A DNA stretch of 64,000 nucleotides, from NCBI RefSeq assembly GCF_000236865.1, contig NZ_HE611014.1:574130-638129 (forward strand), written 5' to 3'. The translations under genes were made by a program, and so were the position numbers. Positions 34,868 to 43,774 of the stretch are shown piece by piece; within the stretch, counting starts at the first letter, position 1; each line of letters begins with the position of its first letter. This stretch comes from Senegalimassilia anaerobia JC110. GTDB lineage: Bacteria > Actinomycetota > Coriobacteriia > Coriobacteriales > Eggerthellaceae. The notes under the pieces are model-generated. The model saw nothing but the letters and a program-made list of their open reading frames with translations, did no database searches and was not told where the DNA came from.

Positions 34868-35282
34868 GCTGCGCATGCTCGTGGAGATCGAGCGTCAGGC
34901 GGGCTTCGGCCCCATCACCTGCCTGTTCGTCGTCGTGTTCCTGCTGTGCTCGCTGGCGGTGTGGCTTGCCGACCCGGTGGCGAACACGTTCGGCGACGGC
35001 ATGTGGTTCAGCTTCCAGGCAGTTTCCACCATCGGCTTCGGCGACGTGACGGCGGCGGGGCCGGTGGCGCGCATCGCCACGGTGCTGCTCAGCGTGGTGA
35101 GCATCTTCTACATCGCCCTTATCACCGGCGTGGTGGTCAGCTATTGCAATGCCATGCTGCGGCAGCGCCAGGAGGGCACGCTCGCTCATTTCGCTGAGAA
35201 CTTGGAGCGGCTCGACGAGATGACGCCCGATGAGCTGGCCGTTTTCTGCGAACGCGTGAAGGAGTACCGCCGCGGGAAGTAG
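34860..35282 (+). CDS. Two-helix potassium channel subunit
   Basis: 140 residues. Two membrane helices (about 15-36 and 70-93) flank a pore loop with the K+ selectivity filter variant STIGFGDV (about 55-62). A short cytoplasmic, acidic C-terminal helix follows (GTLAHFAENLERLDEMTPDEL) without an RCK domain. It therefore resembles a small KcsA-like pore module that would assemble as a tetramer. The ATG at 34860 overlaps the ClC stop codon by eight bases, with GGGGAG before it. Coexpression with ClC suggests charge-balanced K+/Cl- movement (inference). Confidence 0.9.
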   Translation: MRRLRMLVEIERQAGFGPITCLFVVVFLLCSLAVWLADPVANTFGDGMWFSFQAVSTIGFGDVTAAGPVARIATVLLSVVSIFYIALITGVVVSYCNAMLRQRQEGTLAHFAENLERLDEMTPDELAVFCERVKEYRRGK

Positions 35283-35523
35283 CGCTCGGTTACTGCGGCT
35301 GTGGACGGCCGTCGGTAAAGCGTTCGATAGATGATAATCGAATGGCGAAGCGAGGCGGGCGAGATGCGCCGGGCAACATCGGCTATCGTTGCCAAGTACG
35401 GATAAACTTCGGAACCGCTGGTGCGAAAGCGTTTAGCTTGCGGGGTCTGTGGCGTTCGGCGGGTAAGACCGCTATGTTGATCGGGCTCCGCTCCCTGCCC
35501 GCACCGCCGATACGCAATCGGAA

Positions 35524-35544
35524 AAACGCCGCTTGCCGGCGTTT
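35524..35544. terminator. Small hairpin just upstream of the ung ribosome site
   Basis: AAACGCCG (35524-35531) pairs with CGGCGTTT (35537-35544) around CTTGC. It could end upstream transcripts or shape the ung leader. The rest of 35283-35523 shows no gene. Confidence 0.4.
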
Positions 35545-35566
35545 CCCTCTATAAGAAGGAGGCCCC

Positions 35567-36298
35567 ATGGGCTCGAACGAGAACGTGAACGCGTGGCTTG
35601 ACGCCGCGCCCGACCAGGTGCGCGAAACCACGCAGGAGCTGTTGTCGCAGGTGGAGGCTATGCGGGATGCGCAGACCATCTATCCGCCGCAGGACGATAT
35701 CCTTAACGCGCTTGCGTTCACCGCGCCCGCAGACGTGCGGGTGGTCATCTTGGGCCAGGACCCGTATCACGGGCCGGGGCAGGCCATGGGGTTGTCGTTT
35801 TCCGTGCCCGCTGGCTGTAAGCTGCCCCCCAGCCTTCGCAACATGTACAAGGAGATGGCCGCCGACTTGGGATGCCCTATGCCCGAGAGCGGGGATTTGA
35901 CGTCGTGGGCTGCGCAGGGCGTGTTGCTGCTCAACACCACGCTCACGGTGCGCGAGCACGCCGCGGCATCGCACGCCAAGTTGGGCTGGCGGGTGCTTAC
36001 CGACCATGTGGTGCGCCGTTGCCTGGAGGTGCCGCAGCCCGTGGCGTTCCTGACCTGGGGCAAGCACGCCATCGATTTAGTGGACGGGGCTTGGAAGGCC
36101 GTGGAGGCGGGCCCTGCGACGGCATCGCTTGCTAACAAGCATGTGCTCAAGAGCACGCATCCTTCGCCGCTTTCGGCCAACCGTGCCACCGCCACGTTGC
36201 CCGCGTTCATGGGGTCGCGGCCGTATTCCCAGGTCAATCGCATTTTGCAGGAAGCGGGCGAACGGCCCATCGACTGGCAGAGCGTACTTGCGGGGTAG
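35567..36298 (+). CDS. ung: Uracil-DNA glycosylase, family 1
   Basis: 243 residues. Removes uracil from DNA. The water-activating loop GQDPYHGPGQAMGLSFSVP (about 63-81, catalytic Asp in GQDPYHG), the LLLNTTLTV segment (about 123-131) and the Leu-loop HPSPLSAN (about 199-206) are all intact. AGAAGGAGG lies before the ATG. Standalone gene between the K+ channel and a converging histidine kinase. Confidence 0.97.
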   Translation: MGSNENVNAWLDAAPDQVRETTQELLSQVEAMRDAQTIYPPQDDILNALAFTAPADVRVVILGQDPYHGPGQAMGLSFSVPAGCKLPPSLRNMYKEMAADLGCPMPESGDLTSWAAQGVLLLNTTLTVREHAAASHAKLGWRVLTDHVVRRCLEVPQPVAFLTWGKHAIDLVDGAWKAVEAGPATASLANKHVLKSTHPSPLSANRATATLPAFMGSRPYSQVNRILQEAGERPIDWQSVLAG

Positions 36299-36339
36299 GG
36301 CACCCTTCGCGGTCCGTGCGCCTTTTCAGGCGGTATCGC

Positions 36340-36395
36340 GCATCAAAACGAGTCGCGCCCGGAACCGTTGTTCCGGGCGCGGCGAATCGGAGTGC
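36340..36395 (-). terminator. Terminator-like repeat element, copy 1 (downstream of the hybrid kinase)
   Basis: A perfect 10-bp stem GCGCCCGGAA/TTCCGGGCGC (36355-36364, 36371-36380). On the minus strand it is followed by ACTCGTTTTGATGCG. The whole element, including bases beyond the stem, is similar to the one at 39783-39840: 17 of 20 bases of the 3' tail match, and stem differences are compensated. Confidence 0.65.
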
Positions 36396-36509
36396 GGGTC
36401 AGGATGATGCGATGCGGCCCCGACTGCAGGATACGGCCCCGTTTCTGTTGCCGCAAAACCTGCTGGCGACATTCTTGCTACCGGATTGGAGCTTGCGTGT
36501 TCCAGCGCC

Positions 36510-39500
36510 CTATCTGCAGAAACGTCCGGCTGCGGACAGCAGCGCCTGCATATCAAGCGGTTTCGCCAGGTGTGCGTTCATCCCGGCGGCCTTCGATTTC
36601 TTGCGATCCTCGTCGAAGGCGTTGGCCGTCATGGCGATGATGGGCACGGTGGACGCGTCGGGGTGGTCGAGCGCGCGTATGGCGCGGGTGGCCTCGTAGC
36701 CGTCCATGACGGGCATCATCAAGTCCATCAAGATCAGCGAGATCGTGCCCGGCTTCGAGCTTGCGAACATCCGGACTGCTTCCTTGCCGTTCCATGCTTT
36801 GACCACGGCGGCGCCGGCGTGGTCCAGGTAGAACTCGGCGATCTCCATGTTCAGGTCGTTATCCTCGACCAGCAGCACGCGCTTGCCGGAAAGGGAGCCC
36901 TCGGCTTGCGGAGCGGCCTGAGCGCATTCAGGCTTCGTCGCTACGTTGCCGTTTATCTTGAACGGCAACGTGAAGGTTATCTCCGTTCCGACATCGGGCG
37001 TGCTTTGCACGCTGATGGTGCCGCCCATGGCGTCGATGAGCGTTTTCACGATGGACATGCCCAAGCCGGTGCCCTGGTAGCGGGTGCGTGCGCCGTTTTG
37101 CTCTTGCGTGAACGGCTTGAAAAGGTGCTCGGACACGAACTCCTCGCTCATGCCGATGCCGGTGTCGGCGATCTTGAACTCGAACAGCGCCGTATAGCCG
37201 TTGCATGAAAGCTCGGTGATATACGTGTCCACCTTCCCGCCGGGCTTGTTGTACTTGATGGCGTTGCTGAACAGGTTGAGCATGATCTGGCGCAACCGCA
37301 GGTCGCTGCCGATGAGCTGACTGTGCTTCACGTTTTTGCAGAATCGTTCGTGGGAGATGCCGCTTTCCAGTATCTGGGCGGCAACGAGCGATTCCACGTC
37401 ATCGGCCAATTCCAGAAGGTTGAACTCGTCCTGCTCGAGCACCGCCTGCCCGGAGCCGAGCTTGCTCATATCGAGCACGTCGTTGACCAGGTCGAGCAGG
37501 TGGTTCGCCGATATCTGGATCTTGTCCAGGCATTGACGGGTTTTCGCGGGGTCTTGCTCGCTTGCTCCGATGATGTCGAGCATGCCTAATATGCCGTTGA
37601 TGGGCGTGCGGAAGTCGTGGCTCATGCGGTTCATGAACTCGGTTTTCGCCTTGCTCTCGGAGTCGGCGGTTTGCAGCGCCTGCTCAAGACGGTGTTTTTC
37701 CGCTTGTTCCCGCTCATGGAACGCCGAGGTGTTCTTGATCAGCACGATGCCGCGCACGACGGGAAGCTCATCTTGGATGTCGCTGCGGTATTGCGAATCT
37801 TGCGACATGAGCACGACCTTTTGCGACCATTGCGGCTTGCCGTCCGATCTTGTTTCGCAGAATTCGATGGTCACCTCGTTCGCGCCGCCTTTGAAACGCG
37901 CAAGCAGCTTCTCCGAGGAATCTGCGAGCCGATAGCTTTCCAGCGTGCTCTCGGTGACGGATCCGACATGTTCGCGGCAAAAGGCCGTATAGGAGCAAGG
38001 TAGTTGCATGTCCGGATCGGCGAAGCCCCCGTCGGCCGCGAAGAACACCTGCTCAAGCCGATCGTTGGTCAGGTCGACCGAATATGCCGCCTGCGCCGAA
38101 TCGAGCAGCGCGTCCACGTAGCCGCCGTCGTTCTCGAGGATGGATTGCCTGAGCTGGTCGTAGTAGCGGGAGAGCTGCTGCTTCTCGCTTGCCGATCCGT
38201 CGGAGAACGGCTCGAGGGCGACCACGAAGTGATGGAGCGCCCCTTCCTCGCTATCGTCTAGGTGCAGCACGGTGATGCGGCCGCGCCATGCCGGGCTTTG
38301 CAAGATCAGCTCGATAGGTTCGCTTTGCGGGGTAAGGCGTTCGCGAAGCGTTTCCAGCTGCAGTGCGCGGCGCACCTCGGGCCGTTGCTCCTCGCAAGTC
38401 AGCGAGCATGCGATGTGCTCGACGGCGCCCGAGTAGTTGCCGCTGTCGGCGAGGAACATGCTTGAGGATGCGCGCAGGATACGATACTGATCGAGCTTCG
38501 CGTCGCAGTATATGCAGTTGGAGAAATGGAAGCCAAGACGGGAAACGCGCTTCAAGATGCGCTCGTTTTGCCGTTGGCGCGCCGCCGCCTCGGCGATCTT
38601 CGCGTTGTTCTTGTCTATGTACATGTTCTTGTCCGCTTGGCGGAACAGCTCGCGCATGGTGGGGGATTCGAATTCGCTGGACAGGGCGTAGCCGGCGGCA
38701 TAGCTGATGGGCATATCGGGATGGGCCTGGGAATACTCATCTGCGTTGCGCCTTATCCGGTCGAGCAGCGCCGCGGCCTGTGCGGCATCGGCGCCACGCA
38801 ACACCGCCAGGAACTCGTCGCCGCCATAGCGGCCGGTGAAGCATAGGGGGCTTTGCACTTTCGCCAGCTGCAGCGCGAAAGAGCGGATGTATTCGTCGCC
38901 CTTTTCGTGCCCAAGGTTGTTGTTGATGGTGCGAAGGTTGTTCAGGTCGAACACGAACACGGCCAAGGGGCTTTCGGGGCCGATGGGCCCGGGCTGCGAC
39001 AAGATCTCCTCGCACTTGTTCTTGTTGAGAAGCCCCGTCGCTTCGTCAAGGTACACCTTGCGCTGCAGCTGCCTGTTCAGGGCTGCGGTGTGCAGCGCAC
39101 GGACAAGCTCAATGGCGAACAACGCCAGCAGGCCCACGATATCGGCTATGACGATGCTTTCCAGGCGGTCGAGCGCGGTGGCCTTCTCTTGCGAGTATTC
39201 CTCCGCCAGCCCGGTGGTCTGGTTGCAGAGTTCGAAGAAGTCCTCGCTTTTCGCGATGATGTCGGTGTCTTGGTAGCCGGTTTCGCGCACAAGCTCGATC
39301 TCGGTGCGAAGGCCGGCGAAGCGGTTGGCCAGTTCGGTCATCTTCGCCTGATAGGCTTCATCGTCAAGACGCACCAAATCTAGGTCATCGCTTCCATAGC
39401 GCAGTCCATCGATGTAGGAATTCACGGACTCGATCATTTTGTCCTGCGCAAGCCCCGCATCTTCCATCTTCACGATGCGCTGCGTGGTGCCGCGCACCAA

Positions 39501-39647
39501 GCCGGCGTAGTTCACCACGCGCGCGGTGCCTTGTATGTCTGCGACGAGCGACATGATGTCGAGGAACAGGAAGATGAGCAAGATGGTGAGCGCCGTCATG
39601 AGGACGCGCGAGATTCGGCTGCCTTTGCTGGTGGTGCGCGTGTTCAT
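36510..39647 (-). CDS. Hybrid sensor histidine kinase with internal GGDEF domain and receiver
   Basis: 1,045 residues. Two membrane helices (about 16-38 and 168-188) enclose an external four-helix-like sensor region. A GGDEF domain follows with RYGGDEF (about 270-276), the active signature of diguanylate cyclases, then a long middle region with a PAS-like sensor and cysteine-containing segments. HisKA has MSHDFRTPINGIL (His near 676), HATPase has NLFSNAIKYN (about 780-790) and ADTGIGM/GTGLGMSIVK. A C-terminal REC domain starts VLLVEDNDLNMEIA (about 920), with phospho-Asp in LILMDLMMPVMDG (about 970). The ATG at 39647 (MNTRTT) has AAAGG; the frame opens 18 codons earlier. Signal and partner unknown. 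Confidence 0.9.
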   Translation of the reverse strand: MNTRTTSKGSRISRVLMTALTILLIFLFLDIMSLVADIQGTARVVNYAGLVRGTTQRIVKMEDAGLAQDKMIESVNSYIDGLRYGSDDLDLVRLDDEAYQAKMTELANRFAGLRTEIELVRETGYQDTDIIAKSEDFFELCNQTTGLAEEYSQEKATALDRLESIVIADIVGLLALFAIELVRALHTAALNRQLQRKVYLDEATGLLNKNKCEEILSQPGPIGPESPLAVFVFDLNNLRTINNNLGHEKGDEYIRSFALQLAKVQSPLCFTGRYGGDEFLAVLRGADAAQAAALLDRIRRNADEYSQAHPDMPISYAAGYALSSEFESPTMRELFRQADKNMYIDKNNAKIAEAAARQRQNERILKRVSRLGFHFSNCIYCDAKLDQYRILRASSSMFLADSGNYSGAVEHIACSLTCEEQRPEVRRALQLETLRERLTPQSEPIELILQSPAWRGRITVLHLDDSEEGALHHFVVALEPFSDGSASEKQQLSRYYDQLRQSILENDGGYVDALLDSAQAAYSVDLTNDRLEQVFFAADGGFADPDMQLPCSYTAFCREHVGSVTESTLESYRLADSSEKLLARFKGGANEVTIEFCETRSDGKPQWSQKVVLMSQDSQYRSDIQDELPVVRGIVLIKNTSAFHEREQAEKHRLEQALQTADSESKAKTEFMNRMSHDFRTPINGILGMLDIIGASEQDPAKTRQCLDKIQISANHLLDLVNDVLDMSKLGSGQAVLEQDEFNLLELADDVESLVAAQILESGISHERFCKNVKHSQLIGSDLRLRQIMLNLFSNAIKYNKPGGKVDTYITELSCNGYTALFEFKIADTGIGMSEEFVSEHLFKPFTQEQNGARTRYQGTGLGMSIVKTLIDAMGGTISVQSTPDVGTEITFTLPFKINGNVATKPECAQAAPQAEGSLSGKRVLLVEDNDLNMEIAEFYLDHAGAAVVKAWNGKEAVRMFASSKPGTISLILMDLMMPVMDGYEATRAIRALDHPDASTVPIIAMTANAFDEDRKKSKAAGMNAHLAKPLDMQALLSAAGRFCR

Positions 39648-39782
39648 CCTAAGCCTTTGCGATACGGGGAAGCTGATACGAGTCAACGGCGATTCTATCA
39701 TGGGGTCGCTTCGGGCGACCGTTGCGTAGGTTTAGAAAGTCAGAGCGGTGCCGTTTTCGAAACAAGCATTGTGCCAAGCGTT

Positions 39783-39840
39783 ATCCCGCGTCAAAACAAG
39801 TTGGGTCCGGAACCATCGTTCCCGGGCCCAACGTATCGGG
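39783..39840 (-). terminator. Terminator-like repeat element, copy 2 (downstream of the MetE-like gene)
   Basis: On the minus strand GTTGGGCCCGGGAAC pairs with GTTCCGGACCCAAC (one bulge), followed by TTGTTTTGACGCGG. It is the second copy of the element at 36340-36395 and probably terminates the MetE-like gene. Confidence 0.65.
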
Positions 39841-39862
39841 TTCGGTTACGTGCGTTGGCCGC

Positions 39863-40981
39863 TTATTCGCCCCAGACGCGCTCGACGACCCGTCGCACCA
39901 GCGCGATCTTGGCCCACTGGTCATCCTCGGTGAGCACGTTGCCCTCCTCGGTGGAGGAGAAGCCGCACTGCGTGGACAGGCGCAGCTGCTCGAGCGGAAC
40001 GTATTGCGCTGCCTCATGGATGCGCGCGATTACGTCGTCCTCGTTTTCCAGCTCGGGGAACTTGGACGTGACCAGGCCCAATACCACCTTCTGGTCGCGG
40101 ATATGCGCCAGCGGGGCGAAATCGCCGGAGCGGTCGGAATCGTACTCCAGGAAGAAACCGTCGTAGTTCGCCCCGCCGAAGAGCACCTCGGCCACCGGCT
40201 CGTAGCCGCCGGAGGAGAACCACGTGGAGCGGAAGTTGCCGCGGCAGATGTGCGTGGTGATGGTCATGTCATCGGGCTTGGCCTCAAGGATGCGGTTGAT
40301 CGCGTCCACGTAGCTCTTCGCCACCTGGTCGACGTCGATTCCCTCGGCGGCATACGCCTCGCGCTTGGCCGGGTCGCAGAACTCGCCCCAGCTGGTGTCA
40401 TCGAACTGCAAGTAGCGGCAGCCCAGGTCGTAGAAGGCGCGCACGGCATCGCGGTACACCTCCACGATGTCGTCGAAGAGCACCGACTCATCGGCATAGC
40501 GCTCGATGGGGCGGTACGTGGCCTTGCCGCGCACGCAGGGGATGAGGTGCAGCATGGAGGGTGCGGGGATGGTCAGCTTCACCGGATAGTCGCCGGCGAT
40601 GTCGCGCAGCTTGGCGAAATGGGCCAGGAACGGGTGGTCGCCGAAGGCGATCTTGTCGCGGAACACCAGCTGGGCGCCCTTGGGCTTGGGGCCCTTGAAC
40701 TCCACCGACCACGTTTCGGCGTCGACGTGCTCGACGTTTTGCAGGCCTTCCAGGAAGTCGAGGTGCCACATGGCGCGGCGGAACTCGCCGTCGGTGACGG
40801 CCTTCAGGCCCGCCTGCTTCTCCTTTTCCACCAGGTCTGCGATGGCGGCGTCCTCGGCGGCGGTCAGTTGCTCGCGGGTGATGGTTCCGGCGGCGAAATC
40901 GGCGCGCGCCTGCTTGAGGGCCTCGGGGCGCAGGAAGCTGCCGACGATGTCATATGCGTAGGGAGGGTTGGTGATGGCCAT
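39863..40981 (-). CDS. MetE-like cobalamin-independent methionine synthase, short form
   Basis: 372 residues, the length of the C-terminal catalytic barrel only (short MetE/YxjG-type group), not full-length MetE. Transfers a methyl group to a thiol such as homocysteine. Features: DIVGSFLRPEALKQAR near the N-terminus, LQFDDTSWGEF (about 176-186), THICRGNFRS (about 240-249, Zn ligands His and Cys) and LSTQCGFSST (about 330-340, third Zn Cys). The ATG at 40981 (MAITNP) is favoured because AAAGG is 9 bases upstream; MPP-MAIT from 40990 is possible. The methyl donor is unknown. A palindrome upstream may be its operator. Confidence 0.9.
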   Translation of the reverse strand: MAITNPPYAYDIVGSFLRPEALKQARADFAAGTITREQLTAAEDAAIADLVEKEKQAGLKAVTDGEFRRAMWHLDFLEGLQNVEHVDAETWSVEFKGPKPKGAQLVFRDKIAFGDHPFLAHFAKLRDIAGDYPVKLTIPAPSMLHLIPCVRGKATYRPIERYADESVLFDDIVEVYRDAVRAFYDLGCRYLQFDDTSWGEFCDPAKREAYAAEGIDVDQVAKSYVDAINRILEAKPDDMTITTHICRGNFRSTWFSSGGYEPVAEVLFGGANYDGFFLEYDSDRSGDFAPLAHIRDQKVVLGLVTSKFPELENEDDVIARIHEAAQYVPLEQLRLSTQCGFSSTEEGNVLTEDDQWAKIALVRRVVERVWGE

Positions 40982-41037
40982 GGGTGGCATCCTTTCATCG
41001 CTTGTGTTGCGAAGGAAAGGATGCCACAGGCCCGCGT

Positions 41038-41051
41038 GATAGAAAACTATC
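41038..41051. promoter_or_regulatory. GATAG-N4-CTATC palindrome upstream of the MetE-like gene
   Basis: Perfect 5-bp arms around AAAA, 57 bases before the start. The form resembles ATAG-N-CTAT operators used by LysR-type methionine regulators; the adjacent LysR gene (41221) is a candidate. Inference only. Confidence 0.4.
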
Positions 41052-41220
41052 GGTTTGGTAGGGTTATGTATAGCTAAAAGGAATGGAAGCGGGCTGCGGC
41101 TTGGCGCGCGTCGTCGGGCGCCGGCAGGCAGCGCCGTGCGCCCCGCCTTGCGGTTTGCGCTGCCGCTTGGCCTGCCGCGCAGTGGGGTTGGCGGTATGGG
41201 GGGCGCCCTGCGCCTTGCCC

Positions 41221-42144
41221 TTATTCGCCGGCTTCGCGCTGGTATTCGTTGACATACTCCTGCAGCAGCTGCAGGTAGCGCTCGGCGACCGAGGACAGCG
41301 GCCGGTCGGCACGTTTGACGTACCCCAGCTCCATATGCTCGGGGCTTTCGAGCGGGATGGACGTGATCTGGCTGCCATTGAGGTCCTCGGAAAGGATGCC
41401 GCTCGAGATGGTGTAGCCGTCAAGGCCGATGATCAGGTTGAACAGCGTCGCGCGATCGGTCACCACGATGCTCTTGTCCACGGCCTCGGCGATATGCAGC
41501 TCCTCGGCATAGTACAGCGAGTTGCGGATGCCCTGGTCATAGCTCAGGCGCGGGTAGGGTGCCAGGTCGGCAAGGGTGACGCGCTCAAGGTGCGCCAGCG
41601 GGCTGTTGCGGCTGACGAATACGTGCGGCTTCGCACGGAACAGCGGCACGAAGTGCAGGTCGGCCGACTTCACCACGTTCGAGATGACGCTTTCGTTGAA
41701 GTCGCAGCGATACAGCACGCCCAGCTCGCTGCGCTGCACCCGCACGTCGTCGATGATGCCGGCAGTGGACGTCTCGCGCAGCGAGAATTCGTAGCGGTTG
41801 CGGTCGTATTCGCGTACGAGCGAGACGAACGCGTTCACCACGAAGGCGTAATGTTGGGTGGAGATGCCGAACACGCGGCGGATGCGGTCGGCGCCCTTGT
41901 ATTCGCCTTCCAGAAGGTCGGCCTGCTCGATGACTTGGCGTGCGCGCGAGAGGAAGCGCATGCCCTCTTCGGTGGGGACGACGCCGGTGCGCGAGCGCGT
42001 GAAGATGGTGATGTCCATTTCGCGTTCAAGTTCCGATACCGCTTTGGAAAGGCTGGGCTGCGCGACGAAGAGCTTCTCTGCCGCCGCGGTGAGCGACCCG
42101 GATTCGGCTACCTGGATGACGTATCTAAGCTGTTGAAGTTTCAT
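41221..42144 (-). CDS. LysR-family transcriptional regulator
   Basis: 307 residues. Winged helix MKLQQLRYVIQVAESGSLTA, QPSLSKAVSELEREMDITIF, then a complete effector-binding domain. The frame is open up to 42438 but homology starts at the ATG at 42144; no strong Shine-Dalgarno is visible. Close resemblance to the LysR gene at 26507. It lies divergent from ddh and upstream of the MetE-like gene, so it may control either; both neighbours belong to amino-acid metabolism of the aspartate family. Confidence 0.93.
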   Translation of the reverse strand: MKLQQLRYVIQVAESGSLTAAAEKLFVAQPSLSKAVSELEREMDITIFTRSRTGVVPTEEGMRFLSRARQVIEQADLLEGEYKGADRIRRVFGISTQHYAFVVNAFVSLVREYDRNRYEFSLRETSTAGIIDDVRVQRSELGVLYRCDFNESVISNVVKSADLHFVPLFRAKPHVFVSRNSPLAHLERVTLADLAPYPRLSYDQGIRNSLYYAEELHIAEAVDKSIVVTDRATLFNLIIGLDGYTISSGILSEDLNGSQITSIPLESPEHMELGYVKRADRPLSSVAERYLQLLQEYVNEYQREAGE

Positions 42145-42421
42145 GGGCCGTATTCTAGCAGGAAGGGAAGGAGACCGGTAGGATATAGCCGGGTCGATCC
42201 GCGCCGCGGCGGTGTTGCGCAAGGATCGGCCGCGGCGTTGCGGACGGGGCGTCGCCGTTGTGTCGCGCGCAGGCTTGCCGTCGTGCCATGCGCGGGCGTT
42301 CGCCGCTAGTTTGTCGCGACGCCGCGAGCGAGTGTTCGCCGCCGCGCTGCAATCGGGGTTTTGCGGGCGTTTCCCTATACGGTTGGTATGCGGAAATTGC
42401 GCGGCGCTTGCGGGTTTGGCG

Positions 42422-42439
42422 CATGATACGCGTATCATG
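42422..42439. promoter_or_regulatory. 18-bp perfect palindrome upstream of ddh
   Basis: CATGATACGCGTATCATG lies 59 bases before ddh and covers a TATCAT -10-like element (42433-42438). A dimeric repressor site is likely. The rest of 42145-42497 (353 bases) shows only GC-rich sequence and no gene. Confidence 0.6.
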
Positions 42440-42497
42440 GAAGCGTTTTTCAGGCACTATCGCGGCCCTGCGCCGCCGCATCGGGAAAGGAAGCGAA

Positions 42498-43475
42498 ATG
42501 ACTCGCATCGGCATTTTGGGATACGGAAACCTTGGACGTGGCGTTGAGCTGGCCATTCGCCAGAACGACGACATGGAGCTCGCAGCGGTGTACACGCGCC
42601 GCGACCCCGCAAGCGTGAGCATCGCCACCGAGGGCGTGCCCGTTCGTTCCGTGGCCGACCTGGAAACCGGTAACGAGGACATCGACGTGCTCATCCTGTG
42701 CGGCGGCAGCGCCACCGACCTGCCCGAGCAGACACCGAAGTACGCGGCGCTGTACAACGTGGTGGACTCGTTCGACACGCATGCCAACATCCCTACGCAT
42801 TTCGCGAACGTTGACGCGGCTGCTCGTAACGCCCGTACCTGCGCGCTCATCTCCTGCGGCTGGGACCCGGGCCTGTTCTCGCTGAACCGCCTGTACGCCA
42901 ACTGCATCCTGCCGCAGGGCGCGGACTACACGTTCTGGGGCCGCGGCGTGTCCCAGGGACACTCCGATGCGCTGCGCCGCATCCCCGGCGTGGCCGATGC
43001 GCGCCAATACACCATCCCCGTGCCCGCCGCGCTCGATGCGGTGCGCGCCGGCGACAACCCGCAGCTGACCACGCGCCAGAAGCACACGCGCGAGTGCTGG
43101 GTGGTGCTTGAGGAGGGCGCCGACGCCCAGGCCGTGGAGAAGCAGATCGTCGAGATGCCGAACTACTTCGACGAGTACGACGTCACGGTGAACTTCATCA
43201 GCCAGGAAGAGCTCGATCGCGACCACGCGGGCCTGCCGCACGGCGGCTTCGTCATCCGCACGGGCACCACGGCCGGCGGCAACGATTGCCGTATCGAGTA
43301 CTCGCTCGACCTGGGCTCCAACCCCGAGTTCACCGCCTGCGTGCTGGTGTCCTACGCTCGCGCGGTCGCGCGCTTGGCCTCCGAGGGTGCGAAGGGCTGC
43401 AAGACCGTGTTCGACATCGCGCCCGCTTACCTCTCGCCCGTAAGCGGCGAGGAGCTGCGCGCCCACATGCTGTAA
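42498..43475 (+). CDS. ddh: meso-Diaminopimelate dehydrogenase
   Basis: 325 residues. NADPH-dependent, one-step conversion of tetrahydrodipicolinate and ammonia to meso-diaminopimelate, a lysine and peptidoglycan precursor. The nucleotide-binding GYGNLGRGVELAI (about 8-20), then YTRRDP, VVDSFDTHANIPTHF (about 88-102), SCGWDPGLFSLNRL (about 114-127) and WGRGVSQGHSDALRRI (about 144-159) are characteristic of Ddh. AAAGGAAG precedes the ATG. The terminator at 43562-43596 follows. Ddh is scattered in bacteria and is known in some anaerobes. Confidence 0.96.
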   Translation: MTRIGILGYGNLGRGVELAIRQNDDMELAAVYTRRDPASVSIATEGVPVRSVADLETGNEDIDVLILCGGSATDLPEQTPKYAALYNVVDSFDTHANIPTHFANVDAAARNARTCALISCGWDPGLFSLNRLYANCILPQGADYTFWGRGVSQGHSDALRRIPGVADARQYTIPVPAALDAVRAGDNPQLTTRQKHTRECWVVLEEGADAQAVEKQIVEMPNYFDEYDVTVNFISQEELDRDHAGLPHGGFVIRTGTTAGGNDCRIEYSLDLGSNPEFTACVLVSYARAVARLASEGAKGCKTVFDIAPAYLSPVSGEELRAHML

Positions 43476-43561
43476 GGGCGCGGTTTCTAGAACTAAGTCA
43501 GCGCGCGGGCGGGGGTTTGCCCCGGCTTCGGCGATTGGGGGTCTTCCTTCAGTGATGTTTG

Positions 43562-43596
43562 CGGCCGTCCCGTTTCCGGGGCGGCCGTTTCGTTTT
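43562..43596 (+). terminator. Terminator after ddh
   Basis: CGGCCGTCCCG (43562-43572) pairs with CGGGGCGGCCG (43577-43587, one wobble), followed by TTTCGTTTT. Confidence 0.8.
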
Positions 43597-43774
43597 GGCT
43601 CGAAGCTGCTTCTTTTCCGAATCACGGGCTTTTGCGCTGGATGCGTCGGCATGCTGCCGCAAGGCGCTCATGGCGCAGGGGACGTTGCCGAATGGGCAGC
43701 GCCCCCGCTTTGCGTTTGGGGCGGCCATAGCCGTTCCCGAAAATGTCACGTACGTGTAAATTACTCCATGCCTT

